Of a DNA stretch of 64,000 bases, positions 1-9,668 are shown in pieces (the stretch's first letter is position 1; every line of letters begins with the position of its first letter). The DNA lies in contig NZ_LR593886.1 in assembly GCF_901538265.1 (NCBI RefSeq), positions 1,674,001-1,738,000 on the forward strand, read 5' to 3'. Both the position numbers and the translations under genes were made by a program. The stretch is from Gemmata massiliana. GTDB taxonomy: Bacteria; Planctomycetota; Planctomycetia; Gemmatales; Gemmataceae. The notes beneath the pieces are model-generated. The model saw nothing but the letters and a program-made list of their open reading frames with translations. It was not told the DNA's origin and did no database searches.

Positions 1-2
1 GG

Positions 3-887
3 GCCCTGCCGGTACTCATCGACCTATACCGGTCTGCAGAAGATGACCGGAACCGGCGGCATCGCACACCGGCCCGAATCATGTGCGTGCTCTTGCGGGT
101 GGTGCTGGCCCGGTTCCCCGAGCGGGCCGTCGTGTTCGCTGGGGATTCGGGGTACGGTACCCACGAGGTCGCGCGGTTCTGTTACCGCCACCGAGACCGG
201 TTGACGTTGGTCCGCAAGGCCCACCCGGACGCCAACGTGTTCGACCCGCCCCCACCCTACACCGGTAAGGGGCGCCCCCGGGTCAAGGGCCAACGCCGGC
301 TCAAGCCGCGCCAGGCCGTCGGTGCCGTCACGACCTTCACCCGGTTGGAGGTCGGGTGGTACGGAGGAGGGAAACGGACCGTCGAGACCCTTGAGGGCAC
401 CGGGCTCTGGTACAAGGGCGGATGCGGGTTGGTTCCGGTTCGTTGGGTGTTCGTCCGTGACACGAGCGGCACACACCGGGACGAGTACTTCTTCACCACC
501 GACCCGAACTTGACACCGACGGCGGTGATCGCCGCCTATTGCGGCCGGTGGAACATCGAGACCACGTTCCAGGAGGTGCGCGCGGAGTTCGGCCCGGAAA
601 CGACCCGTGGGTGGCGCGAGAAGACCGTGTTGCGCGCGGCCCCGTGCCTGTTCGGGTTGCACACCGTCGTCGCGCTCCTGTTCCACGCGCTCCCGTCAGC
701 CAAGCGGGTTGGTGCGGTGTCGTGGCCGGGCAAAGCGACCGTCACGTTCTCCGATGCCCTGTGCGCCGTGCGCCGGTGGCTCTGGGACGAACCCATTTTG
801 CCACAGGCCGGTGCGGACGCGGCTCTCGATAAACTACCCGCCGCCGTGCGGGAGCTGCTACTCACCACGCTCGCACCGGCCGCCTGA
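3..887 (+). CDS. IS4-like DDE transposase, 5' end outside window
   Basis: The reading frame is open from the first bases of the window, so the gene is cut off by the window edge and its N-terminus is not visible. What remains has two transposase landmarks: a segment reading FAGDSGYGTHEVARF, which fits the second acidic residue of a DDE catalytic triad, and YCGRWNIETTFQEVR near residue 180, which fits the Y-(2)-R-(3)-E block that carries the last catalytic Glu in the IS4 superfamily (RNase H fold). It would cut and join the ends of its own insertion sequence. I found no convincing terminal inverted repeat downstream, so the exact IS boundary is unknown. The family assignment (IS4 versus IS701-like) is tentative. 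Confidence 0.8.
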   Translation, partial: ALPVLIDLYRSAEDDRNRRHRTPARIMCVLLRVVLARFPERAVVFAGDSGYGTHEVARFCYRHRDRLTLVRKAHPDANVFDPPPPYTGKGRPRVKGQRRLKPRQAVGAVTTFTRLEVGWYGGGKRTVETLEGTGLWYKGGCGLVPVRWVFVRDTSGTHRDEYFFTTDPNLTPTAVIAAYCGRWNIETTFQEVRAEFGPETTRGWREKTVLRAAPCLFGLHTVVALLFHALPSAKRVGAVSWPGKATVTFSDALCAVRRWLWDEPILPQAGADAALDKLPAAVRELLLTTLAPAA

Positions 888-1008
888 ACACCCAGAATCG
901 GCACCAGTCGAGCTTAGACAGTGACGTCTGATCCTTCTGCTCTTGGGGCGAGTCCTTCGACGGCTCTTGTTTACCGGTGAGGCATCGTGTTGGGCAGGGT
1001 ACAAGCCC

Positions 1009-1197
1009 CTACTCGTCGGTGGAGCGGAAGTCGTTTAGTGTCGCGCCGAGAATGCCTGCCAGGGTACACAGTTCGGTGAAGGTCGGTTCCGTTTCCCCGC
1101 GCTCCCAGCGCATGTACGTCTGGATGTGAACGCCCACGGCTTTCGCGGTGCGCGCCTGAGATAGTCCGGCCGCGTTGCGCAGTTCCCGGAGCCGCAT
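1009..1197 (-). CDS. XRE-type helix-turn-helix regulator
   Basis: A 62-residue protein that is essentially one helix-turn-helix domain: LRELRNAAGLSQARTAKAV holds the first helices and the recognition helix follows (VHIQTYMRWERGE). The family binds operator DNA as a dimer. The frame stays open upstream to 1506, but that extension is Arg-rich and has no domain, so I chose the ATG at 1197. The final residues (LGATLNDFRSTDE) resemble the end of the regulator at 34960-35205 inside element A. Next to the partial transposase, it may be a leftover of a mobile element; its target is unknown. Confidence 0.65.
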   Translation of the reverse strand: MRLRELRNAAGLSQARTAKAVGVHIQTYMRWERGETEPTFTELCTLAGILGATLNDFRSTDE

Positions 1198-1651
1198 CTT
1201 GAACGTGGGGGATTGCTGCTTGGCCACGGTTCGCTTGTGTTCTTTCGCGCGAGACACCAACGCACGAGCGTTCCGTTGGTCTCGTGCTTTTAGTGAGCGG
1301 GGCGCGGTGTGATTCGGTTGTGTTCGGGACCGGGCGGAGAGAGGCGCGGATCGGTCCGTCCCGACGAACTTGGTCCATGAAGTTCGTGTGTGAAGTCTAC
1401 CATTTCTGCACTCGGCTGCAAGATCGGGGACAGAAGTCGAAGCACGCTTCTGTTCACATTGAGCCGTTCGAGGGGCATGGAACAGGAGCGGTGCGCGGCG
1501 AGTCATTCACTCAGTCCGGCGTGTTCAACTGTGTTGCGCATGGGTGCCGGGCGCGACCAACATTTGGTCGCAGTCTGGACTCGGCTTTTGTGGTGTGGTA
1601 CGCTTCCATCCTCTGCTACGTTCGCCCGCCCCGCCTGCACTGGCCTGTCTC
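1198..1651. other. Intergenic region, no supported gene
   Basis: About 450 bases between the small regulator and the start of the cytochrome-type PSD1 gene. Open frames run through it on both strands but none has a recognisable domain or a good ribosome-binding site. It must contain the promoters of the two divergent flanking genes, but I cannot place them. Confidence 0.4.
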
Positions 1652-4234
1652 ATGTACTACTGCTCGCTTCCCACCATTGTGGTCGCGTTGTGGGTTTCCG
1701 CGCCCGCACGCGCGGCCGAACCGATCACGTTCGAGCAGCACGTGCGCCCCATCTTGAAGGCGTACTGCCTCGATTGTCACGGCGCCGAGGAGAAGGTATC
1801 TGGCAAACTCGACCTGCGCTTGAAGCGGTTTGCTGTGGCGGGCGGTAAGAACGGTCCGGCCGTCGTTCCGAAGGAACCAGACAAGAGCCTGCTGATCGAA
1901 CGGATGAAATCCGGTGACATGCCGCCGGTGGGGAAGAAGGTGCCGGCCGACCAGATCGCGATCATCGAGAAGTGGATCGCGGCCGGCGCGCCCGCACTCC
2001 GCGACGAACCCACGACGCTCCCACCGGGGCTTGGCATCACCGCTGAGGAACGCGCGTACTGGTTCTACCAGCCGCTGAAACGTCCCGCCCCACCCGCGTT
2101 CGCACCGACTGATCGCGTGCGGACGCCAATTGATGCGTTTGTGCTGGCGAAACTCCGCGAGCGGGGGCTGAGTTTCAACCCCGATGCAGACCGCGCGACG
2201 CTGATTCGCCGCGCCGCGTTCGATCTCACAGGGCTGCCGCCCACACAGAAGGAAATCGACGAGTTCGTTGCGGATTCGGCGCCGGCCGCTTACGAGAAAC
2301 AGCTCGACCGGTTGCTCGCGTCGAGTGCTTACGGCGAGCGCTGGGGGCGCCACTGGCTCGACGCGGCCGGGTTCGCGGACAGTGACGGCGATGGGTCGAC
2401 GGATACCGTGCGCCCGTTCGCGTGGCGCTACCGCGACTACGTCATCCGCGCGCTCAACGCCGACACGCCGCTCGATCGGTTCGTGATCGAGCAACTCGCG
2501 GGGGACGAACTCGTTCCGCGCCCGTGGACGAATCTGAAGCCGGAGCAGATCGAACTATTGGCCGCGACCGGCTTCCTGCGGACCGCGCCGGACGGCACCG
2601 CGAGCGGTGGAACCCCCGCCGATACCGAACAAGTGGTGACCGACACGCTGAAGATCGTCACGTCGAGCCTGCTCGGGTCGTCGGTCGCGTGCGCGCAATG
2701 TCACGATCACCGGTACGACCCGATCCCGCAAGCAGACTACTACCAGCTCCGGGCCGTGTTCGAGCCGGCCCTCGATCCGGTCAAGTGGCGCCGGCCCGGA
2801 GAGCGCGTCGTGTCGCTGTATACCGACGCGGACCGCGCCAAGGCTGCCGCGGTGGAAGCGGAAGCGGCCAAGATGCAGTCGGACTTCAACCAGAAGCAAT
2901 CCGCTGCCGTTCGCGCCGCGTTCGAGAAAGAGTTGGAGAAGTTCCCTGCCGACGAGCGCCCGAAGCTGAAGGGCGCGTTCGACGCGCCGGCGGACAAGCG
3001 GACCGACGAGCAGAAGAAACTGGTGGCGTCGAACCCGAAATTGAACATCACGCCGGGCGTGCTCTACCAGTACGACACGAAGTCCGACAATGAACTGAAG
3101 GCGATGCAGTCGAAGATTCAGGCGAAGCGCGCCGAGCGCCCGGTCGAGCCCTTTGTTGCGGTGATGGCCGAGGTGCCGGGGCGCGTGCCGGCGACGAAGC
3201 TGTTTTACCGCGGGGACGCGCGCCAACCGAAGGGACCGGACCTTGCTCCTGCTGATCTGACAATCGCGGGTCAAGACAGCAAACGATTCGAGATCACCCC
3301 GCCGAGCGTCGGCGGAGTGACCACCGGGCGCCGGCTCGCGTGGGCAAAACACCTGACCGACGGTACGCACCCGCTGTTCGGGCGCGTGATGGCGAACCGC
3401 GTTTGGCTGAACCACTTCGGGCGCGGGATCGTGGACACACCCGGCGAGTTCGGGAAGCTCGGCCAGCTCCCGACGCACCCCGAACTGCTCGACTGGCTCG
3501 CGACCGAGTTGCCGCGCCAGAACTGGAGTCTCAAGAAGTTCCACAAACTCGTCATGACGTCGACCGTGTACCGGCAGTCATCGGTGCGCGAGCCAGCGAA
3601 GGACGCGATGGACCGCGCGAACGCGCTTTACGGCCGGTTCCCGGTTCGGCGACTCGAAGCGGAAGCCGTGCGCGACCGGATGCTCGTCGCCGCGGGCCGG
3701 CTCGATCGCACGCCGTTCGGCCCGGCGGTGGCCGCCGTTGAGGACGGGGCCGGGCAGGTCGGGACGCCGGACGACAAGCCGCGTCGCAGCATCTACCTTC
3801 AAGCGCGCCGGAGCAAGCCGGTCGCGTTCCTCACGGCGTTCGATGCCCCGGCCGGCGAACTCCAGTGCGAGCGCCGGAACGCGACCACTACAGCCCCGCA
3901 ATCGCTCATGCTCCTCAACAGCACCTTCGTGCGGAAGCAGGCCGAACACGTTGCCACTGCTGTTAAAGCGGACACAAGCCGTGCGCGCTCCGGGTTCCCG
4001 ATTTCCGTGGTCGCGGCTCTCAAGGCGGACGTTCCCGTGGAGCGACTCGTTGAGAAAGCGTGGTATCGGGCTTATCTGCGTGGACCTACCGCGGACGAAC
4101 TGAAACTCGGTTCCGCGTTCCTCAAAACCCAGACGGCCGCGCTTCAAGGGAAGGCAAAAGATCCCCGCTTTGCGGCGCTGACCAACCTCTGCCAGCAACT
4201 CTTGGCCTCGAACGAGTTCCTCTATGTCGATTAA
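1652..4234 (+). CDS. PSCyt1/DUF1549/DUF1553 (PSD1) secreted cytochrome-like protein
   Basis: An 860-residue exported protein of a family abundant in planctomycetes. The ATG at 1652 is preferred over an upstream one at 1544 because it places a signal peptide (VVALWVSAPARA) at the N-terminus. A planctomycete cytochrome c domain follows with haem motif CLDCH at about residues 39-43, then DUF1549 (about 155-365, with a second motif CAQCHDHRYDPI), a charged linker, and DUF1553 from about 560 to the end (RVMANRVWLNHFGRG). Members are thought to work outside the cytoplasmic membrane, often beside DUF1501 partners, but no reaction is established. The stop overlaps the start of the DUF1501 gene by 11 bases, so the two are very likely co-translated. 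Confidence 0.92.
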   Translation: MYYCSLPTIVVALWVSAPARAAEPITFEQHVRPILKAYCLDCHGAEEKVSGKLDLRLKRFAVAGGKNGPAVVPKEPDKSLLIERMKSGDMPPVGKKVPADQIAIIEKWIAAGAPALRDEPTTLPPGLGITAEERAYWFYQPLKRPAPPAFAPTDRVRTPIDAFVLAKLRERGLSFNPDADRATLIRRAAFDLTGLPPTQKEIDEFVADSAPAAYEKQLDRLLASSAYGERWGRHWLDAAGFADSDGDGSTDTVRPFAWRYRDYVIRALNADTPLDRFVIEQLAGDELVPRPWTNLKPEQIELLAATGFLRTAPDGTASGGTPADTEQVVTDTLKIVTSSLLGSSVACAQCHDHRYDPIPQADYYQLRAVFEPALDPVKWRRPGERVVSLYTDADRAKAAAVEAEAAKMQSDFNQKQSAAVRAAFEKELEKFPADERPKLKGAFDAPADKRTDEQKKLVASNPKLNITPGVLYQYDTKSDNELKAMQSKIQAKRAERPVEPFVAVMAEVPGRVPATKLFYRGDARQPKGPDLAPADLTIAGQDSKRFEITPPSVGGVTTGRRLAWAKHLTDGTHPLFGRVMANRVWLNHFGRGIVDTPGEFGKLGQLPTHPELLDWLATELPRQNWSLKKFHKLVMTSTVYRQSSVREPAKDAMDRANALYGRFPVRRLEAEAVRDRMLVAAGRLDRTPFGPAVAAVEDGAGQVGTPDDKPRRSIYLQARRSKPVAFLTAFDAPAGELQCERRNATTTAPQSLMLLNSTFVRKQAEHVATAVKADTSRARSGFPISVVAALKADVPVERLVEKAWYRAYLRGPTADELKLGSAFLKTQTAALQGKAKDPRFAALTNLCQQLLASNEFLYVD

Positions 4235-5675
4235 CACCATCCCCACAACGCGCCGCGGGTTCTTGTCGCAAACGGCCGGCGGGGTCGGGTTCTTCGCGCT
4301 CGCGCACCTGCTCCAGCGCGAGGGCCTACTCGGGGCCGACGGGCCGAGCAAGCCCGGCGAGAATCCCCCCGCGAGCCTCGCACCGCAAAAGCCGCACTTC
4401 GCGCCGAAAGCGAAGGCGATGATCTCGCTGTTCATGCACGGCGGGCCGTCGCACGTCGACCTGTTCGACCCGAAGCCCGAACTCACGAAGCACAGCGGGA
4501 CCGAGTATAGAGGTGACGTTCACTACAGCTTTGTGAACCGCGCGAGCAAAAAGCTGTTCGGCAGCCCGTGGAAGTTCGCGAAGCACGGCAAGTGCGGCAC
4601 CGAGGTATCGGAACTGCTGTCGCACACGGCCGGGATCGTGGACGACATCACCGTGATCCGGTCGATGCACACCGGGTTCAACGGGCACGAAGTCTCGATC
4701 CGGTACTTCCACGGCGGAATCGCGGGGGTGACGGGCCGCCCGACGATGGGCAGTTGGATCGTATACGGTCTGGGCACCGAGGCGCAGAACCTCCCGGCGT
4801 ACATGGTGCTTTCCGATCCGGGTGGCGCGCCGGTGGACGCGACGCACAACTGGGACTGCGGGTTCCTCCCCCCTCTGTATCAGGGTACGGTGCTGCGGCC
4901 CCAGGAGCCGCGCATCCTCAACCTCGACCCGCCGCCGGACGCCGCGGGCGACGTTCAGCGCCAGAACCTCGACCTGCTCGCCGAACTCAACAAGCGCCAC
5001 CTCGCGACCCGGCCCGGCGAGGCCGACCTGGAAGCACGCATCGCCAGTTACGAACTCGCCGCCTCGATGCAAACGGCCGCGAAAGAAGCACTGGACGTGT
5101 CGCGCGAACCGGCCCGCGTGCGCAGCATGTACGGCCTCGACCGGGCGGAGACGCGCGAGTACGGCACGCGCTGCCTGATCGCCCGGCGGCTGGTGGAGCG
5201 CGGGGTGCGGTTCGTGCAGATATTCCTCGGTGGCCAGCCGTGGGACACGCACAACGGCATCCGCACCGGGTTGCCCGCGATCTGCACGCGGACCGATCAA
5301 CCGGCTGCCGCGCTCGTGAAAGACCTGAAGCAGCGCGGGTTGCTCGATTCGACGATCGTCCACTGGGGCGGCGAGATCGGCCGGCTCCCGGTGTGTGAGG
5401 GCGAGTTGGACGCCAACGCGGGCCGCGACCACAACGGCCAGGGCTTTACCTGTTGGCTGGCCGGCGGAGGGATTAAGGCCGGTATGACCTACGGCGCCAC
5501 GGACGAGGTGGGCCACAAGGCGGCCGAGAACGTGGTGACACCGAACGACTTCCAGGCGACGCTCCTGCACCTGCTCGGTCTCGATCACACGAAACTCGTG
5601 TACCACCACGGCGGGAAGGCGCAGCGCCTGACCGACGGGCGCCCGGCCCGCGTCGTGAAAGAGATTCTCGCCTGA
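4224..5675 (+). CDS. DUF1501 family protein with Tat-like signal
   Basis: A 483-residue protein with a twin-arginine start (RRGFL at about residues 10-14, followed by a hydrophobic Gly/Ala stretch), so it is probably exported folded. DUF1501 is related to the alkaline phosphatase/sulfatase fold; visible conserved blocks are FMHGGPSHVDLFDPKPEL near residue 70, HWGGEIGRLP near 375 and GRDHNGQGFTCWLAGGG near 395. The gene overlaps the preceding PSD1 gene by 11 bases, the standard planctomycete pairing, and the two products probably act together. The substrate is unknown, though polysaccharide or sulfated-polymer degradation has been proposed for such pairs. Confidence 0.92.
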   Translation: MSINTIPTTRRGFLSQTAGGVGFFALAHLLQREGLLGADGPSKPGENPPASLAPQKPHFAPKAKAMISLFMHGGPSHVDLFDPKPELTKHSGTEYRGDVHYSFVNRASKKLFGSPWKFAKHGKCGTEVSELLSHTAGIVDDITVIRSMHTGFNGHEVSIRYFHGGIAGVTGRPTMGSWIVYGLGTEAQNLPAYMVLSDPGGAPVDATHNWDCGFLPPLYQGTVLRPQEPRILNLDPPPDAAGDVQRQNLDLLAELNKRHLATRPGEADLEARIASYELAASMQTAAKEALDVSREPARVRSMYGLDRAETREYGTRCLIARRLVERGVRFVQIFLGGQPWDTHNGIRTGLPAICTRTDQPAAALVKDLKQRGLLDSTIVHWGGEIGRLPVCEGELDANAGRDHNGQGFTCWLAGGGIKAGMTYGATDEVGHKAAENVVTPNDFQATLLHLLGLDHTKLVYHHGGKAQRLTDGRPARVVKEILA

Positions 5676-5688
5676 GTGCCGGGGGTGG

Positions 5689-8600
5689 CTACTTCCCCAG
5701 CGCGTGAATCGTGTTGTGGATCGTGCCCGTAACCGCCCGCCCGTCCGTGCCTTTCACGCGATACTTGATCTCCATGCCCCACGTTGGGGCGATGTCGGGG
5801 ATGTCGAGGTGAACCGTTTTCCCGTCCGGGGAGACGGTCGCCTTTGAGATCGTAAGCGGTTTCTCGTCGACGTGTTTGGAGCCGTACTGCTGGCTCCGCT
5901 TCAGCCCCCACACCTTCACTGCGTAGTTCTTCGCGTCCACCGCGCTCTTTGCGTCGAGCGCGTCGGTGAACGTGAGTTCGACGCCGCCCGACTTGGCCTT
6001 CAAGCCGATGGGCAGGTCGGCCTGCTTTCCAGTGTAGCGGACGCGGTAGAACCCGCCCGGCTGCGTCTGGTTCCCCGCCCACGCGAACATCCCGCAGACG
6101 TAGAGGTGCCCGTCGGTCGGGTGGAACCGGGGCCGCATGATCCCGGTGGGGGACATCGGGAGCGGGAGCGCACACATCCCGCCCTGAGCCTGCCCGTTGA
6201 TGGTCTCGTGCGGCACGACGAAGATCTTCCCGTTCCCGTAAGAGGTATTCAGCAGCGCGCCCTTCAACGGTCCCCATGTGTTGGATGGCACCCAGATCAG
6301 CTCCGCGGGCGAGCGGTCGAACTCGTTGGTGATCCAGCACAGCGGTTGCTTCATCGCGGAGTCGGACGTGTCGGTGACGTCGGTGTAGCCCCACATGTTG
6401 CCGTAGAACCCGCCCTTCGTGACGAGGTTGATGCGGTTCTTCGGGGTCCAGAACCCTTCCTGATCGGTCACGAAGAACGTCCCGTCCGGGTTGAGGCACA
6501 CGCCGTTCGCGGCGCGGAATCCGGTCGCGAGGATTTCTGTTTTCGCGCCGTCCTTGCTCACCTTCAGCAGCGTGCCGTGGTGTGGGACGAGCGCCGGGAG
6601 CGCGTGCCGGCCGCTTTTCGCGTAGTAGAAGTTTCCTTCGGCGTCGGTCTGGAGCCCCATCGCGAACTCGTGGAAGTGCTCCGTGACCTGGTGATCGCTA
6701 TTGAAGCACTCGTAGAAGTCCGTTTCGCCGTCGCCGTTGAGGTCGTGCAGCTTCACGATCTGGTCGCGGCAACACACGAAGATGGCCCCGTCGCGGATCT
6801 TTAGCCCGAGCGGTTGGAACAGCCCGGACGCGATCCGCTGCCACGTCAACCCATTTGCGAACTTGTCCAGCCCGGATACAAGCCACACGTCGCCGTCCCA
6901 CGAGCAGACGACGAGTCGCGTACCGTCCGGGGTGAAGTCGAACCCGGTGAGTCGGAGCTGCGCGTTCCACGGGTTCCGGTTCGGCAAACTGAATGTATCG
7001 ACGGCAAACGGTCCGTCGTCTTTGCCGACCGTGACGGGGGCTTTGAGCACATCGGGCCAGTGCTTCGGGCCACCGTGCGTAAGTGGTTCGAGCGCACGCG
7101 GAGCGGGCGAGTTCTTGGCGAACGCCTTCAGTGCGGCGGGATCTCCCTTCGTGATAAGTACCTTCACGCGGACCGGCGTGGCTGCAGCAGGGACGCGGAG
7201 CACGGTGGACCCGTCGCGCTCTTCGAGAGTGACACGGTCGTTACCGATCACTGCCGCTGCTATGCGAGTCGGCGCAATACGCGCGAGCAACTCGCGCGAC
7301 GATTTCCCGATTTCGAGCGTTCGGGTGAAGACAACGTCTGTCGGTTTCTTCGGATCGAGTTCCGCACCGGACAGTTCCAGCACCGGAGCGTCTCCCACGG
7401 TGTAGGAGACGATGGTCTGGTCGCCGTAGTGATACACCCCGCGGAACTTCGCCCATTCCTTGGGGAGCGGGCCATAGGGCCGCTTGTCGCGCCCGAGTGG
7501 GCGCGGATCTTTAAAACTACCCGTCGTGGGCTCGGCCCAGCCGGGACCGACCGAGTTTGCGATCCGTACCTCGCCCGTGAGTTTCGGATGGATCTGGTGC
7601 AGACCGTTGAAGTGGATGCCGTTCCAGTCGATAAACCCCTCACCGGTCCATGCCGCGGCGAATCGCATCAGGTCGTGATCGAACAGTGCCCAGCGCTTCC
7701 CACGCGACACACCGCCGGTGCCAATATCGAGCCGAACCGCGATCCCCTTGTACGCGATGTTGGGGCCGGTCCCGCCCACCTCATAAGTGTTCATCAGGCT
7801 CGGGCCGTAGTCCATCGTCACCCACGGCTCGACGGTGACCGCGGCCGGGCCGTGGGTCGTGCCCTTCGGGAGCGCGGTAAGGTACGCGGCATCGACCTTC
7901 GCGTACTGCGTCGGGTTGTGCGGCTTGAGGTAGGCCTCGCGCAGGTAGTGAATGAGGTCGTATTTTTGCCGGGGGACCATCCACGTTTGGGGAGCCATGA
8001 GGCCGTAGCCGCGCGTGAGCGTCTGGTACAGGCTGTACGGGTCGCTCCCGTTCTTGAAGACGTATGCCGCGAATTTGGGCGACGTCGGGAGCGACCCGGG
8101 CTGGTCCTTCGTGCCGTGGCAGTTCGCGCACACACGGGCGTAGATCGCTTCTCCGCGGCGCAGCGTCTTGTCGTCCCACCCGCGAATGAGGCCGGCGTGG
8201 TCGATGTCTTTTTCGTACTCCGGGATCACGAGCGCGGTCACGGCCGGGCGCAGTTCTTTCGCTCGTGGCGGCCCGCCTTCAGCTACTTCGATAAGGTACT
8301 TGGCGAGGTCGAGGAACTGTTGCCGGTCCGAGAGCAGGTTGACCAATCCTTCGGGCATCAGCGATTTGGTGCTTGTGGTTCGTTTTTCGATCTCGGCTTT
8401 CGGAACTGTGACCTGTTTCCCATTCGCGGTCGGATCGGTCAGCGTGAGTGCGTCGGGTGTTTCGGCAGTGACCAAACCGGTAATCGTCCGGTCGTCTTTT
8501 GTGGTGACGACGATCGTTTCGTACCCCTTTTTGAGTACCTTCGAGGGCACCAAAACCGACTCGATGAGGTACTCGGCGGTCGCTTCCTTGCCGGCCTTCG

Positions 8601-8835
8601 CGATGTCCGGGCCGAGGGTCGTACCGGCCTCACTGTCGTGGCACTTGGCGCACGTGAGGAACTGCTGGAAGAACAGGGCAGCCCCGCGCCCGGCATCGCC
8701 GCGCTCACGCGCTGATTTCGCGAGTGCGCCGATCTGTTCCTGGGTGAGTTGCTGTTGAAGGGGCGGTGGGTCGGCGGCACGGGCCGGGGCGCTGAAGCCC
8801 ACCAGAAGAACCGCGTGCAAGGTACGAACGAGCAT
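5689..8835 (-). CDS. Large PVC-type haem-binding dehydrogenase (beta-propeller plus cytochrome c)
   Basis: A 1048-residue exported protein. The ATG at 8835 is preferred because it directly precedes a signal peptide (VLLVGFSAPARA); a frame continuing to 8886 would bury it. The order is: planctomycete haem-binding domain with CAKCHDS at about 62-68 and the typical GPDIAKAG and VTAETPDALTLTDP segments; a second c-type haem motif, CANCHGT, near 234; a central beta-rich region; then a glucose/sorbosone-dehydrogenase-like beta-propeller (about 600-950), and a C-terminal Ig-like tail. It probably passes electrons from a periplasmic oxidation to the haems, but the substrate cannot be read from sequence. 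It converges on the DUF1501 gene with a 13-base gap. Confidence 0.88.
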   Translation of the reverse strand: MLVRTLHAVLLVGFSAPARAADPPPLQQQLTQEQIGALAKSARERGDAGRGAALFFQQFLTCAKCHDSEAGTTLGPDIAKAGKEATAEYLIESVLVPSKVLKKGYETIVVTTKDDRTITGLVTAETPDALTLTDPTANGKQVTVPKAEIEKRTTSTKSLMPEGLVNLLSDRQQFLDLAKYLIEVAEGGPPRAKELRPAVTALVIPEYEKDIDHAGLIRGWDDKTLRRGEAIYARVCANCHGTKDQPGSLPTSPKFAAYVFKNGSDPYSLYQTLTRGYGLMAPQTWMVPRQKYDLIHYLREAYLKPHNPTQYAKVDAAYLTALPKGTTHGPAAVTVEPWVTMDYGPSLMNTYEVGGTGPNIAYKGIAVRLDIGTGGVSRGKRWALFDHDLMRFAAAWTGEGFIDWNGIHFNGLHQIHPKLTGEVRIANSVGPGWAEPTTGSFKDPRPLGRDKRPYGPLPKEWAKFRGVYHYGDQTIVSYTVGDAPVLELSGAELDPKKPTDVVFTRTLEIGKSSRELLARIAPTRIAAAVIGNDRVTLEERDGSTVLRVPAAATPVRVKVLITKGDPAALKAFAKNSPAPRALEPLTHGGPKHWPDVLKAPVTVGKDDGPFAVDTFSLPNRNPWNAQLRLTGFDFTPDGTRLVVCSWDGDVWLVSGLDKFANGLTWQRIASGLFQPLGLKIRDGAIFVCCRDQIVKLHDLNGDGETDFYECFNSDHQVTEHFHEFAMGLQTDAEGNFYYAKSGRHALPALVPHHGTLLKVSKDGAKTEILATGFRAANGVCLNPDGTFFVTDQEGFWTPKNRINLVTKGGFYGNMWGYTDVTDTSDSAMKQPLCWITNEFDRSPAELIWVPSNTWGPLKGALLNTSYGNGKIFVVPHETINGQAQGGMCALPLPMSPTGIMRPRFHPTDGHLYVCGMFAWAGNQTQPGGFYRVRYTGKQADLPIGLKAKSGGVELTFTDALDAKSAVDAKNYAVKVWGLKRSQQYGSKHVDEKPLTISKATVSPDGKTVHLDIPDIAPTWGMEIKYRVKGTDGRAVTGTIHNTIHALGK

Positions 8836-8946
8836 TCCGCGCCCCCAGATCGGGTCGCGCCCGTATTCACTCGGCACAACCCACACAAATTACAGGTGAA
8901 ATCCCGAATCTCGGATGGGCGTGAGGTTGTCTGCCGGCGAGTTCGG

Positions 8947-9477
8947 ATGAACAATAACCTCAAGGATTGCGCACCCGCTACGGACGGCCTAACTTCGCCC
9001 GACCGGAGTGTACCCGTGCCAGCACTAGTCGTCAGCACCGTTGTTCGCGAGATTCTTACCGGTGACATCAATTTGTCGGCCGACGAGGTCATCAAGAAGG
9101 CCAAGGCTCGCGGACTAACTGCTCCCGATTCGTCCATCCGGTACACCGCGCATAACATCAAGAGCGAACTCAAGAAGAAGCTGGCGAAAGGGGCGGCGCC
9201 CAAGGCGGTTCCGGCCGCGGCCCGCGCGACCAAGAGTGCTGCGCCTGCTCTGCTCCCCGTGCCCGAGGCCGTGGTCGTCGCGGTTCCGGCCGTCGCAGCG
9301 CCACCCGCGCCCGATTTGGCCGGGGTGCTCGCGAACGTGGCTCTGGTGAATACGGTGGTGGGGGCGTGCGGCGGTGCGGAGTCGGCCCGGCAAGTGGCGG
9401 AAGCGGTTCGGGCGTGTGGGAGCGTCGAAGCGTTCCTTCAGCACCTCGATCTGGTCGCGGGCATCCGCGGGGCCTGA
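8947..9477 (+). CDS. Lineage-specific protein with helical N-domain and Ala/Pro linker
   Basis: A protein of up to 176 residues that I do not recognise by name. The N-terminal part (VVREILTGDINLSADEVIKK, then a basic KKAKARG/KSELKKKLAKG stretch) looks like a small helical, possibly nucleic-acid-binding domain. A low-complexity Ala/Pro/Val linker follows, then a helical C-terminus (VVGACGGAESARQVAEAVRA). The start could be the ATG at 8947 or an in-frame GTG at 9016; the domain begins at the latter. The protein at 31390-31827 in element A has the same three-part plan, suggesting a shared planctomycete family. It is transcribed divergently from the large dehydrogenase. Confidence 0.65.
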   Translation: MNNNLKDCAPATDGLTSPDRSVPVPALVVSTVVREILTGDINLSADEVIKKAKARGLTAPDSSIRYTAHNIKSELKKKLAKGAAPKAVPAAARATKSAAPALLPVPEAVVVAVPAVAAPPAPDLAGVLANVALVNTVVGACGGAESARQVAEAVRACGSVEAFLQHLDLVAGIRGA

Positions 9478-9668
9478 TACCGGCTCCGATCGCTCACCAC
9501 ATCACTGATGCGCTGTGATCCCCGCGGGTCGAACGTGGGGCCGTGGCCGAATTCGCGCTCACCCGGTACCTGCCCAATCACCAGGCCATTAGGCAATCCG
9601 GCGCGTCGTTTGATGCCCGTGGTGCGCCCGCAAATCGTCCGATTCACCAACGGTGCGTTGTAACCGGG